64,000 nucleotides of DNA from Bradyrhizobium sp. KBS0727 (GTDB taxonomy: Bacteria; Pseudomonadota; Alphaproteobacteria; Rhizobiales; Xanthobacteraceae): positions 5,389,501-5,453,500 of the forward strand of contig NZ_CP042176.1 in NCBI RefSeq assembly GCF_005937885.2, read 5' to 3'. The notes under the pieces were generated by a model. The model was not told where the DNA came from. It was given only the letters and a program-made list of their open reading frames with translations, and made no database searches. The position numbers and the translations under genes are program-made. Below are positions 8,573 to 16,436 of this stretch, one piece after another (within the stretch, counting starts at the first letter, position 1; every line of letters starts with the position of its first letter).

Positions 8573-9709
8573 TCATTCAAGAAGCCCGGCGGTTTCCGAA
8601 CGTTGATTTAGGTCAACGTTCGATGGTCGACCGGAAAGTGACTCCGCCTTGGTGCGATCGGTGCGTATCCATGCGACCGTCAACTCCCAGGCAAGTGATA
8701 GAATGATTGGTCCTATGAAGAGGCCCACAATACCGTGCGCGAGCATTCCCCCTATCACTCCCACGAAGATGACGAGCGTCGGCGTCGCCAGGCCCCGCCC
8801 CATCACGAGCGGTTTCAACACGTTGTCGAGGATCCCGACGATCGCCAGGAAGATCGTCAACAGAAGTGCCGTGGTGAAATCCTTGTCGAACCAGATCCAT
8901 ATGACCACGGGGAACAGGACGATTGCCGCGCCGATCTGCACGATCGCCAGCAACATGACCGCAAACGCCAGCAGGCCGGCGCTGGGAATACCCGCCAGCT
9001 TGAAGCCGATCCCGGCCAACAATGATTGGACTATCGCGACCCCGATGACACCCTGCGATACCGCGCGGATGGTTGCACCGGCCAGCTCAAGGAAGTGTTC
9101 GCTCTGTTCGGGCACGATGCGATAGAGAAAGCCTCTGCCTGCCGCCACAAGTTGCGAACCGTAGGGAAAAAGAAAGCCGGCAACCGCCACGGCCATTAGA
9201 AATTGGAGCGTCCCAACCCCTGCGTTACCCGCAAAAGAGAGCATGATGCCCGCCAACGGTTTCAGATACGGGGCCACTTCGCGCAATGCCGATCGAATGT
9301 TGTTGAAGGCCTGATTCCAGAGTTCATACAGCTGCGGACCAATGAGTGGCCAATTCTTGACGCCTTCAGGCGGCGACGGAACAGCCAGATTACCTGTACC
9401 TAGATTACCGGCGATCGCCTTCAACCCATCTACCGCGCTGAGGCCGAGCCAGGTCGCCGGTCCGATGACGATCGCAAGATTGACAATGGTAAGGATCGTT
9501 GCCGCAAGCTTCGGGCGACCACCTAGCGCCTTGGAAAGAAATTCAAAGACCGGGTGGAATGCGACGGCGAGTACAATGCTCCATGCCAATATAGGTACAA
9601 AGGGTCGGATCAGGAGAAACGTCCAGTAGATCAGGAAAGCGAGCAAGCCGAGGCGGATTGCAAACTGGATGACATCTTCTCCGGACAGGAGCTGGCGAAG
9701 GGTTCTCAA
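8573..9709 (-). CDS. AI-2E family transporter (PerM/YdiK-like membrane protein)
   Basis: Integral inner-membrane protein with about eight hydrophobic segments: a paired segment near the N terminus, a central soluble stretch (VKNWPLIGPQLYELW), and a C-terminal block ending in GLFIGPIILSLAWELTVAW. This is the AI-2E/PerM arrangement, whose members export small molecules or exchange Na+/H+. The frame is open to a TTG 12 codons further upstream. The TTG start used here is preceded by a perfect AGGAGG with 8-nt spacing, so it is preferred. A FixK-type box centred near 9778 lies 69 bp before this start. The 3' end contains the box that serves the next operon. Confidence 0.85.
   Translation of the reverse strand: MRTLRQLLSGEDVIQFAIRLGLLAFLIYWTFLLIRPFVPILAWSIVLAVAFHPVFEFLSKALGGRPKLAATILTIVNLAIVIGPATWLGLSAVDGLKAIAGNLGTGNLAVPSPPEGVKNWPLIGPQLYELWNQAFNNIRSALREVAPYLKPLAGIMLSFAGNAGVGTLQFLMAVAVAGFLFPYGSQLVAAGRGFLYRIVPEQSEHFLELAGATIRAVSQGVIGVAIVQSLLAGIGFKLAGIPSAGLLAFAVMLLAIVQIGAAIVLFPVVIWIWFDKDFTTALLLTIFLAIVGILDNVLKPLVMGRGLATPTLVIFVGVIGGMLAHGIVGLFIGPIILSLAWELTVAWIRTDRTKAESLSGRPSNVDLNQRSETAGLLE
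8602..8615. promoter_or_regulatory. FixK/FNR-type box inside the 3' end of the AI-2E gene
   Basis: TTGATTTAGGTCAA matches the FixK2 consensus TTG(A/C)-N6-(T/G)CAA, with one departure from the perfect FNR palindrome. It encodes part of the last 15 residues of the upstream permease. Its centre (8608.5) lies 61.5 bp from the DUF3141 ATG, so a class-II start at about 8567 would leave a 20-nt leader carrying the GAGGT ribosome binding site. Confidence 0.75.
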
Positions 9710-9771
9710 AACGCGCGCCTCCTGCGAGTGGCCATGTGGCGCCAACTACCTGCTGCTCTTGCGCAATAGTC

Positions 9772-9785
9772 TTGATCCAGATCAA
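9772..9785. promoter_or_regulatory. Bidirectional FNR/FixK-type box
   Basis: Perfect palindrome TTGATCCAGATCAA in the gap between divergent genes. Its centre (9778.5) is 69 bp from the TTG start of the AI-2E gene and 71 bp from the ATG of the GNAT gene. Activation at -41.5 in either direction gives leaders of about 28-30 nt, so one box could drive both genes. Confidence 0.8.
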
Positions 9786-9849
9786 GCGGCCGCGGACCAG
9801 TCCCGGCTTCATCGGCCGACGGCGATCGTTTGCACGTACTTGAGGCGAA

Positions 9850-10371
9850 ATGTCAGAAGCTATCGACTACACCGCACGCGAGCTTCTCCGCGATGGCAGC
9901 CAGGTCGACATCCGCGCGCTTCGGCGGGAGGACGAAGCTGACATGCTCGGTGCGATCGAAAGGACCAGCGCGAAATCCTTGCAACGTCGCTTCTTCGTTA
10001 TGAAGCGGCATTTCTCGGAAAAGGAACGCGCCTTCTTCATGGATGTCGACTTCAAGAACCATGTCGCGATCGTCGCCGTTGCAGAGGAATCCGGCAGCAA
10101 GGTCATCGCCGGTGGCGGCAGGTACATTGTCTTTGAGCCAGGACGCGCCGAGATGGCATTTGTCGTCGTGGATGCCTGGCAAGGACGCGGCATCGGCTCG
10201 ATCCTGATGTGTCACCTCGCCAGGATTGCGAATGACGCCGGACTGCAGGAATTGACGGCGGAAGTTCTGCCCGAGAACACCGCGATGAGAAAGGTATTCG
10301 AAAAATTCGGGTTCAAGCCAACTCGACGGCGCGACCCGCAGACGGTCCATCTCGTTCTGAAGCTCGGTTAG
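9850..10371 (+). CDS. GNAT family N-acetyltransferase
   Basis: Single-domain acetyl-CoA-dependent acetyltransferase of 173 residues, predicted cytoplasmic. It opens with LLRDGSQVDIRALRREDEAD, typical of GNAT domains fused to or acting with acyl-CoA ligases. The acetyl-CoA-binding motif A is visible in AFVVVDAWQGRGIGSILMCHL (W-Q-G-x-G-x-G type), followed by the beta-bulge region LTAEVLPENTAMRKVFEKFG. A perfect FNR/FixK box lies upstream, so it probably belongs to the low-oxygen regulon of this block. One plausible role is lysine acetylation of acyl-CoA metabolic enzymes, but the substrate is unknown. Confidence 0.88.
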   Translation: MSEAIDYTARELLRDGSQVDIRALRREDEADMLGAIERTSAKSLQRRFFVMKRHFSEKERAFFMDVDFKNHVAIVAVAEESGSKVIAGGGRYIVFEPGRAEMAFVVVDAWQGRGIGSILMCHLARIANDAGLQELTAEVLPENTAMRKVFEKFGFKPTRRRDPQTVHLVLKLG

Positions 10372-10375
10372 ATGG

Positions 10376-10651
10376 CTATCTCAATCCCAGTAGCGCACGC
10401 CGGTAGCCGCTCTTCCGAGCCTCATTCCTGCACACGAAGCTGCCGGAAAATCCCGACGCGTAGCGCTTTTGACCCTTCGCATAGTAGCGCCCGTTTCCGA
10501 AATCGAGCCAGACGATCGAATCTCCGAGACAATGGCGCTGCGCCTGGGATTCATGGCGGAACGGCGTAAGAACCTGCGCCGTCGCGCTTCGCCACCCGGA
10601 TGAAATAACGGCTAGTGCGACAGCCGAACAACAGTAGAAGGTTCTTCGCAT
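10376..10651 (-). CDS. Small secreted hypothetical protein
   Basis: About 91 residues beginning MRRTFYCCSAVALAVISSG, an apparent signal peptide ending near residues 23-26 (SATAQ). The mature part contains CLGDSIVWLDFGNGRYYAKG and ends in a Cys-containing SGSFVCRNEARKSGYR block. The pattern C-x-(N/G)D-x-(V/I)VW, then G-x-Y-x-x-(K/Q)G, then a second Cys recurs in many small periplasmic proteins of bradyrhizobia; that family statement is from memory. The frame is open for 23 more codons upstream, but the signal peptide sets the start. It converges on the GNAT gene with 4 bp between. A FixK-type box lies 126 bp upstream. Function unknown. Confidence 0.7.
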   Translation of the reverse strand: MRRTFYCCSAVALAVISSGWRSATAQVLTPFRHESQAQRHCLGDSIVWLDFGNGRYYAKGQKRYASGFSGSFVCRNEARKSGYRRALLGLR

Positions 10652-10776
10652 CTTGCATCCCACTTTGTGCCGCATCCTCCATAGTTCCAGCCACAGAGCA
10701 TCGAGCCGGGGGCAAAGCATGGTGGACTGTGGAGTTCGTGAGCGAGCAAAACTGCAGCCTCCGCGGCGGCCCCACG

Positions 10777-10790
10777 TTGACGTAGATCAA
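10777..10790. promoter_or_regulatory. FixK-type box, target uncertain
   Basis: TTGACGTAGATCAA fits TTGA-N6-TCAA. It lies 126 bp upstream of the small secreted protein gene on the minus strand, giving a leader of about 90 nt if the box acts at -41.5. On the plus strand only the recombinase remnant follows. The fit is weaker than for the other three boxes. Confidence 0.5.
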
Positions 10791-10894
10791 CGGTACCCTT
10801 GGGGTAGTCGGATAGAAATCGAGGCGTGTAGCCTCGCCCTCGCGCTCCACCCTCGGAGGTGCCGGCGCTTCCTCCCACAATCAAGAAGGCCGGG

Positions 10895-11487
10895 GCCCGG
10901 TCCCACCGCACCATCTTGCGCAACAAGGCCGACCACTTGTTGACAGGGCTGCTGTGCGACGACGCCGGGCATCGCATGATTCCGACCCACGCCACAAAAG
11001 CCGGCGTCCGCTACCGTTACTACGCGTCGACACCAGTCCTGCATGGAGAGGCTAAAACCGCGTCCGCTGGATCGTCTCCCGCCTTCCCGCCGCTGACGTT
11101 GAAGACACCGTCGTAAAATCCCTAAAGGAATATCGTGGCGCCAACCAAGGCATGAGCGCTGAGAGTTTGGGGGATCGCGATGCCATTTCGGAGCGAGTTG
11201 CCGGAATCGTCGTAGGCTGGTCATCAGTCTCAAGTCAGACGGCGCGGACGATACATCAAATTCCCCATATGTCCGGTCGCTCACAATTCCCTGGCAGAAA
11301 CCCGCCCTCCAGAAGGTCCCGCCAGATCCTGCTCCCTCACAATGCAATGCGTAGCGACGTCCGCCCGGAGCAGTTCGCGCGCCGGGCGCGCCTGGTCAGC
11401 ACGATCGCCCGAGGTCGTCAGTGGCTCGATGATGTAGTCTCGGGACGCGTCACCACGGTCGCATATCTTGGCGCTCGCGAGAACTGA
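10895..11487 (+). pseudogene. Remnant of a large serine recombinase (C-terminal region)
   Basis: Pieces of the recombinase zinc-ribbon and C-terminal region appear in different frames. The first frame reads HLLTGLLCDDAGHRM followed by HATKAGVRYRYYASTP. After a shift near 11070 the next reads VEDTVVKSLKEYRG. A third frame reads LVISLKSDGADDTSN and SLTIPWQK, and the last segment reads HNAMRSDVRPEQFARR and ARGRQWLDDVVSGRVTT before a stop. At least three frameshifts are needed, and the N-terminal catalytic domain with its serine is absent, so the element is dead. It lies about 140 bp from tRNA-Lys, a common integration target. The family assignment rests on recognised sequence only. Confidence 0.72.
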
Positions 11488-11624
11488 TGCGGAGACAGGC
11501 GCACGAACAGACCCCTTTGCTTGCCAGAGATTCTGCTGGAGACCTGCCGGGCGACCCAAAGCCCACACTCCAGCGCAATAAATGCGGCTATTCTTGCAAG
11601 GGCTGTCACCCAGAGACTGGGTGG

Positions 11625-11697
11625 TGGGCGCACCAGGGCTCGAACCTGGGACCCGATGATTAAGAGTCATCTGCTCTACCAACTGAGCTATGCGCCC
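11625..11697 (-). tRNA. tRNA-Lys (anticodon CTT)
   Basis: The minus strand gives a full cloverleaf. The acceptor GGGCGCA pairs with TGCGCCC and the D arm is AGCTCAGTTGGTAGAGC. The anticodon stem GATGA/TCATC encloses loop CTCTTAA with anticodon CTT, and the T arm holds GGTTCGAGCC. The discriminator A is followed by an encoded CCA at 11622-11624. The recombinase remnant lies close to its 3' end. Confidence 0.96.
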
Positions 11698-11809
11698 GGA
11701 TCTTGGTCCGGAGAAGCCCTGCAAGAGGGCGTCGTTTAGCAAAGCGACCCCGGGATGTCCAGCAAGCCGGAACGAGTTTTCCCGGTCTTTGGCGAGCCCC
11801 CGGAACGGC

Positions 11810-11833
11810 AAAAAGCCGCTGGATTTCAGCGGC
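11810..11833 (-). terminator. Rho-independent terminator of the Spy-like gene
   Basis: On the minus strand GCCGCTG, a five-base loop and CAGCGGC are followed directly by TTTTT. It stands about 40 bp after the Spy/CpxP-like stop codon. Confidence 0.75.
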
Positions 11834-11871
11834 TTCCGCCGTCACCGGGATCGACCCGCCGAAACCTGCGT

Positions 11872-12483
11872 CTAGAGCCGCTCGCCGCCGCCCCGATCCG
11901 GGCCGCCGTCGCGGTCGTAGCGATTCCGGTCCAAACCACGACCCCGGCCGCCGTCGTCGCGGTCACGGTCAAAGCCGCGGTCCGGGCCCATGCCGCCCAT
12001 GCCACCGTGGTGGCGCCAGCCTTCCCCGCCGCCGAAACGGTGTTCCATATGGGTCAGCACGGCAAGGCGGCGCTTCTGGCCGTCATCCAGCGTCTTGTAG
12101 AGCGGGTCGGCCGCATCGGCGATTTTCTTCATGGCCGCAGCCGAGGTCGCCATGTTGTCCGCGCGCTCGCGCAGGCGGGCGACCGGATCTTCCGGCTTCT
12201 GGCTGGCATCGTCCTGCGGCGCATTCATCCGCGCATTGGCGCGATCGATCCGCAGCTTGGCGAAATCCTTCACCGCGGCTTCCACCGGCGGCCACAGCTT
12301 TTCCTGGTCGGCCGAAAGCTTCAGGCCGGCATGAACGGCTGCGATCCGCGCATCGGCGAACGCCGCCCTGTCCTCCGGGCTCATCCGCATATGTCCGTAG
12401 GACCAATGGCGGTGCTGGGCGTAGACGGCGGTCGAGCCGGCGATGGCGAGCACGGCGACAGCGGCGATGGTGAACTTCCTCAT
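11872..12483 (-). CDS. Spy/CpxP-like periplasmic protein (LTXXQ motif family)
   Basis: About 203 residues with signal peptide MRKFTIAAVAVLAIAGSTAVYA. The helical mature region contains LKLSADQEKLWPPVEAA and later LYKTLDDGQKRRLAVL, the two LTxxQ-like repeats of the Spy/CpxP chaperone fold. The C-terminal 50 residues are an unusual Gly/Asp/Arg/His-rich tail (GFDRDRDDGGRGRG and similar), probably disordered. The ATG is preceded by AGGAGGT; the frame is open further upstream but lacks such a site. Members sense or buffer unfolded proteins or metals in the periplasm. No two-component genes adjoin it, so its regulation is unknown. Confidence 0.85.
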   Translation of the reverse strand: MRKFTIAAVAVLAIAGSTAVYAQHRHWSYGHMRMSPEDRAAFADARIAAVHAGLKLSADQEKLWPPVEAAVKDFAKLRIDRANARMNAPQDDASQKPEDPVARLRERADNMATSAAAMKKIADAADPLYKTLDDGQKRRLAVLTHMEHRFGGGEGWRHHGGMGGMGPDRGFDRDRDDGGRGRGLDRNRYDRDGGPDRGGGERL

Positions 12484-12622
12484 GCGAACCTCCTGTAAAG
12501 GTTGCCTGAGGATGAGCCGCTGCCTGCCGTTGTTCAACTTAACGATTGGAAAGCTTCCCCTTGCCGAGAAGCATAACGCCCTTTTGATCGACGGCACCGC
12601 GCGGCGCCAACTGCGGCAAAAT

Positions 12623-13909
12623 CTAGACCATCCCGAGCAGCCGCGGCAGCCACAGCGAAATTTCCGGGACGTAGGTGATCAGCCCGAGGAAGGCCAGCAT
12701 CGCGCACAGCCACGGCAGCACCGCGATCGTGATCTCGCTGATCCCCATCTTGGCAATACTGCTGGCGATGTAGAGGTTGAGGCCGACCGGCGGATGGCAC
12801 AAGCCGACCTCGGTGTTGACGATCATCAGCACGCCAAGGTGAACCGGATGGATGCCGAGCTTGGTCGCCAGCGGAAACAGGATCGGCGCCATGATCAGCA
12901 GGATCGACGATGGATCCATCACGTTGCCCGCCAGCAGCAGGATGATGTTGACGACGAGCAGGAACATCCAGACCGAGAAATTCTTGTCGATGATCCACGC
13001 GGCCATTTCCTGCGGGATCTGCTCGTGCGTCATCAGGAACGAGAACAGCACCGCGTTGGTGATGATGTAGAGCAGCATCGAGCTCATGCTCGCGGCCTGC
13101 AGCAGCACCTTCGGCACTTCGGTGAGCTTCAGTTCCTTGTAGACGAACACCGTAATGAAGAAGGCATAGACCGCGGCGACGGCGGCCGCTTCCGTCGGCG
13201 TGAAGATGCCGCCATAGATGCCGCCGAGCACGATACCGATCAGCAACAGGCCCCAGAGGCTTTCCCGGAACGCGGTCCATTGCTGTCCGAGCGTGGCCTT
13301 GGGCATCTTCGGATAGCCGTTACGCAGGGCGACGACGAAGGTCACCGCGGCCAGCATCAGCGCCAGAATGATACCCGGCACGATGCCGGCCATGAACAGC
13401 GCCCCGATCGAGGTGTTGGTCGAGACGCCGTACAGCACCAGGATGATCGACGGCGGCACCAGGATTCCGAGTGCGCCCGAGGTCGAGATCACGCCGACGC
13501 CGAAACGCCTGGGATAACCGTGTTCAACCATCGCCGGCATCATGATCGAGCCGATCGCGACTACCGTCGCGACGCTCGATCCGGAAATCGCCGCGAACAT
13601 CGCGCAGGCCGCGACGCCGGCGAGGCCCAGCCCGCCCGGCAAATGCCCGACCAGCGAGGTCGTAAACGCGATCATCCGCCGCGCGACACCGCCGCGGGTC
13701 AGGAAGGTACCGGCGAGGATAAAGAACGGGATCGCCATGATGCCGAAATTGTCGAGGCCGGAAAACAGCTTCAACCCGACGCTTTCGATCGGCACTTCCG
13801 TCATCGTGAACAGGAAGGTCAGAACGGTGAGGCCGAGCGAAATCGAGATCGGCATGCCGGTCAGCATCAGCGCAAACAGCAGTCCGAAGATGAGAGCCGC
13901 ACTCATCAC
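12623..13909 (-). CDS. dctM: TRAP transporter large permease (DctM family)
   Basis: Large membrane subunit of a tripartite ATP-independent periplasmic transporter, 428 residues with about 12-13 transmembrane segments. The N-terminal MMSAALIFGLLFALMLTGMP and the motifs FFILAGTFLTRGGVARRM and GYPRRFGVGVISTSGALGIL are DctM signatures. It drives uptake of organic acids using a sodium or proton gradient. Its ATG overlaps the stop of the small permease gene by 4 bp. It is the last gene of the operon P-Q-M. Confidence 0.93.
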   Translation of the reverse strand: MMSAALIFGLLFALMLTGMPISISLGLTVLTFLFTMTEVPIESVGLKLFSGLDNFGIMAIPFFILAGTFLTRGGVARRMIAFTTSLVGHLPGGLGLAGVAACAMFAAISGSSVATVVAIGSIMMPAMVEHGYPRRFGVGVISTSGALGILVPPSIILVLYGVSTNTSIGALFMAGIVPGIILALMLAAVTFVVALRNGYPKMPKATLGQQWTAFRESLWGLLLIGIVLGGIYGGIFTPTEAAAVAAVYAFFITVFVYKELKLTEVPKVLLQAASMSSMLLYIITNAVLFSFLMTHEQIPQEMAAWIIDKNFSVWMFLLVVNIILLLAGNVMDPSSILLIMAPILFPLATKLGIHPVHLGVLMIVNTEVGLCHPPVGLNLYIASSIAKMGISEITIAVLPWLCAMLAFLGLITYVPEISLWLPRLLGMV

Positions 13910-14478
13910 GCTTCTCCGAGCGCGATGGGCGCATTCTTGCTGGTTTCAATGCCCTCGACATGGGACGCATCATGGTGCGGCAGATCGCCGGTCCACCAAT
14001 AGGTCCACATCACCTGCATGAAGCGGAACGACATCAGATAGGAGCCGAGCGGAATGCAGGCATAGACCAGCCAGCTCGGCAATTCGAGATCGGGCGAGAC
14101 CTGATCGGTTTGCATCAGCTCGAAGACGAATTTGGCGCCCATGGTGCCGACGATGGCGGTGAACAGCGCGCCGCCAAACAGGCCGAACAGAATCACAGCC
14201 TTGCGCCAGCGGTCGTTGAGCCGGTTGATCAGCACGTCGACGCCGACGTGGATGCCGGTCCGCACACCATAGGCGGCGCCGAACTTGGCCATCCAGATGA
14301 ACATGTAGATGCACAGCTCCTGGGCCCAGGCGATGTGGATCTGGATGAAGAGCGGATAGAGGAACGATATGCCGGTGCCGAACCGGTGAACGACGGAAAC
14401 AAAGATCAGGACCGTCGCCGCGCCCATCAGCGAGGTAATGATGATTTCCTCGAGCCGATCAAGGATACGTAGCAGCAT
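13906..14478 (-). CDS. dctQ: TRAP transporter small permease (DctQ family)
   Basis: Small membrane subunit of about 190 residues with four predicted transmembrane helices. It carries the DctQ features WAQELCIYMFIWMAKFGAAYG and RTGIHVGVDVLI. The frame stays open for 39 more codons, but the internal ATG before LLRILDRLEEIIITSLMGAA has a GGGGGAAG ribosome binding site and gives the usual DctQ N terminus, so it is preferred. The dctM start overlaps its stop. The gene lies about 150 bp after the binding-protein gene, a gap that can act as a processing or attenuation zone in such operons. Confidence 0.9.
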   Translation of the reverse strand: MLLRILDRLEEIIITSLMGAATVLIFVSVVHRFGTGISFLYPLFIQIHIAWAQELCIYMFIWMAKFGAAYGVRTGIHVGVDVLINRLNDRWRKAVILFGLFGGALFTAIVGTMGAKFVFELMQTDQVSPDLELPSWLVYACIPLGSYLMSFRFMQVMWTYWWTGDLPHHDASHVEGIETSKNAPIALGEA

Positions 14479-14629
14479 TTCTTCCCCCACGCACCCGGCA
14501 AACTCCGGCGCATCGCCTTCCATTGATGTAAGCCGGCGCCCGTCGATCCCCACTATCCGGCGCCGCGCAAGATCAGTGCGAACCCAAGTCAGCAAACTTT
14601 TGCAGCCAAGGGCTCGCCTGTCGCGGCGG

Positions 14630-15631
14630 TCAGTGGCCCGCCTGGCCGGTCTCTTTCAGGAACTCGTCGATCAGCGGCTGGCCGACCCGGGCAGCGACGT
14701 CCTTGTAGACCGGCTCCATCGCCTTACGCATCGCGGCGTCCTGTTCCGGCGTCAGCGTGACGATTTCGGTCTTGCCGGCCTTCTTGATTTCGGCGAGCGC
14801 GTCCTCGTTTTCCTTCGCCGACTGGCCGTTGCCGAAAGCGGTGGCTTCCTTCATGGCCTTGTCGAGCTCGGCGCGGATGTCGGCCGGCAGGCCGTCCCAG
14901 AACTTCTTGTTCACGACCACGACGTAGCCGATGTAGCCGTGGTTGGTGACGGTGGCGAACTTCTGCACCTCGTGCATTTTCTGGGTGTAGATGTTGGACC
15001 AGGTGTTCTCCTGGCCGTCGACCACGCCGGTCTGCAGCGCCTGATAGACCTCGCCGAACGCCATCACCTGCGGGATCGAGCCGAGCGCGCGGAACTGCGC
15101 CTCGAGCACCTTCGACGACTGGATGCGGAACTTGACGCCCTTGTAGTCGGCGGGGGTGACGAGCTTCTTGTTGGCGCTCATTTCCTTGAAGCCGTTGTCC
15201 CAATAAGCGAGGCCGGTCATTCCCTTCGAATCGAGCAGCTTGAGCAACCTGGCGCCGAGTGGACCATCGGTGACTTTGCGCAGCGTGGTCAGGTCGGGAA
15301 GGATGTAGGGCAGATCGAACACCTCGAATTCCTTGACCCCGATCGGGCCGAATTTCGAGTTTGACGGCGCCAGCATCTGCACCGCGCCGAGCTGCAACGC
15401 TTCCAGCTCTTCCTTGTCCTTGTAGAGCGTCGAGTTCGGGTAGACTTCGACCTTCACCTTGCCGTTGGTGTATTTCTCGGCCAGTTCCTTGAATTTTTCG
15501 GCCGCCTTGCCCTTGGGCGTGTCGGAAGCCACCACGTGGCTGAACTTGATCACGATCGGCGCCTGCGCCGCGGCCGGACCGGCCAGAGCGAATGCCGCGA
15601 CCGATGCCGCAGCCAAGATCAGTTTACGCAT
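14630..15631 (-). CDS. dctP: TRAP transporter solute-binding protein (DctP family)
   Basis: Periplasmic binding protein of 333 residues with signal peptide MRKLILAAASVAAFALAGPAAAQA. DctP signatures include KFSHVVASDTPKGKAAEKF at the N terminus and the ligand-binding arginine region GVKFRIQSSKVLEAQFRALG, followed by QTGVVDGQENTWSNIYTQK. It would deliver a C4-dicarboxylate or a related monocarboxylate to the DctQM permease. It is first in the operon, so it is probably the most highly expressed of the three. The precise ligand cannot be assigned from the sequence. Confidence 0.93.
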   Translation of the reverse strand: MRKLILAAASVAAFALAGPAAAQAPIVIKFSHVVASDTPKGKAAEKFKELAEKYTNGKVKVEVYPNSTLYKDKEELEALQLGAVQMLAPSNSKFGPIGVKEFEVFDLPYILPDLTTLRKVTDGPLGARLLKLLDSKGMTGLAYWDNGFKEMSANKKLVTPADYKGVKFRIQSSKVLEAQFRALGSIPQVMAFGEVYQALQTGVVDGQENTWSNIYTQKMHEVQKFATVTNHGYIGYVVVVNKKFWDGLPADIRAELDKAMKEATAFGNGQSAKENEDALAEIKKAGKTEIVTLTPEQDAAMRKAMEPVYKDVAARVGQPLIDEFLKETGQAGH

Positions 15632-16436
15632 GTTTCCTCCGCGCTATTTTTGCGGAACACGGGAAATGCCCGGCCCCGATACCCGTATGCCAGCCGCACC
15701 AATACAGAGAAGCGAACCGGATTGCCATTGCCCCTTTAGCAGGGGCTGCTTTCCCAAATTTGCTGCACTGCAAAATGCGACATTCTGTCCATGCCAGGGG
15801 ACGAGCTGTTCGATCGGCAACCGCATTCGCCACGACCATCCCGGAATGACGGAGGATAGATACGACTTCGCCTCCTCGCGGCGCTGATCGCCCGAAGTTT
15901 TTCTGGAAACCTTGCCCTCCGAAAATCAGAGGGCGCGGGGAAGACCGGGTGCGCGCTGCACCCGCGGTCTCGCGTGCGATGTGCATTAGAAATGCTGCAC
16001 ACGAGCATACAGGTTCAGCGGAGAACACCCGGCCTTCCCTGCGCAATGGCTTTACGGCTTATACGTGATCGTCCTGGTGACCGGCTTTCTTGCCACCATC
16101 GTCAGAGTAGGCTTTCGCTTCCGCCAACTTGACGCCAGCACCGGGGCGTCGGACCCAAACGATTTCGCCGTACGCAAATGACCGCGCTCGTCAGTCGCAG
16201 CCTTCGCGTCCACCGCTCCCTGCCCCTCGTTTGCGACGATGGCCAACGCCCCTTGGTGGGACAGGATGGCGGGAGTTAAACTTCTGATTTGCCCGACGGG
16301 GCAACGGAAATATTTTTGCGCGAAGGGCTGGACATACTTTTGGTGATTTGCCCGTCGCGCCATTTTGTCGCAGCCACTACGCCGCCCGTCGCAGAGGCTG
16401 TTACGGAGGCGATATTACGATGCCCGCCACACGCCT
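15632..16436. other. Non-coding stretch with repeat-like, decayed sequence
   Basis: About 800 bp without a convincing gene. The part at 15900-16360 resembles dispersed sequence I associate with gaps in bradyrhizobial genomes. It holds the hairpin GACCGGGTGCGCGC/TGCACCCGCGGTC near 15930 and two copies of TGATTTGCCCG at about 16286 and 16341, the first forming TTGCCCGACGGGGCAA. Translations in both directions give fragments without domain structure. I see no promoter or RNA signature that I can name. Confidence 0.5.

Noticed and set aside
12443..14002. 519-codon frame on the plus strand across the TRAP permease genes
   Set aside because: It is antisense to dctM and dctQ, rich in His, Arg, Gln and Asp, without domain features. 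This is the usual shadow frame in high-GC coding DNA.
15624..16046. 140-codon minus-strand frame
   Set aside because: Overlaps the same repeat-like region; translation is Arg/Ala-rich without structure.
16052..16363. 103-codon minus-strand frame
   Set aside because: Lies in repeat-like sequence common between genes in this bacterial group; no ribosome binding site or domain, and similar fragments appear in several frames.
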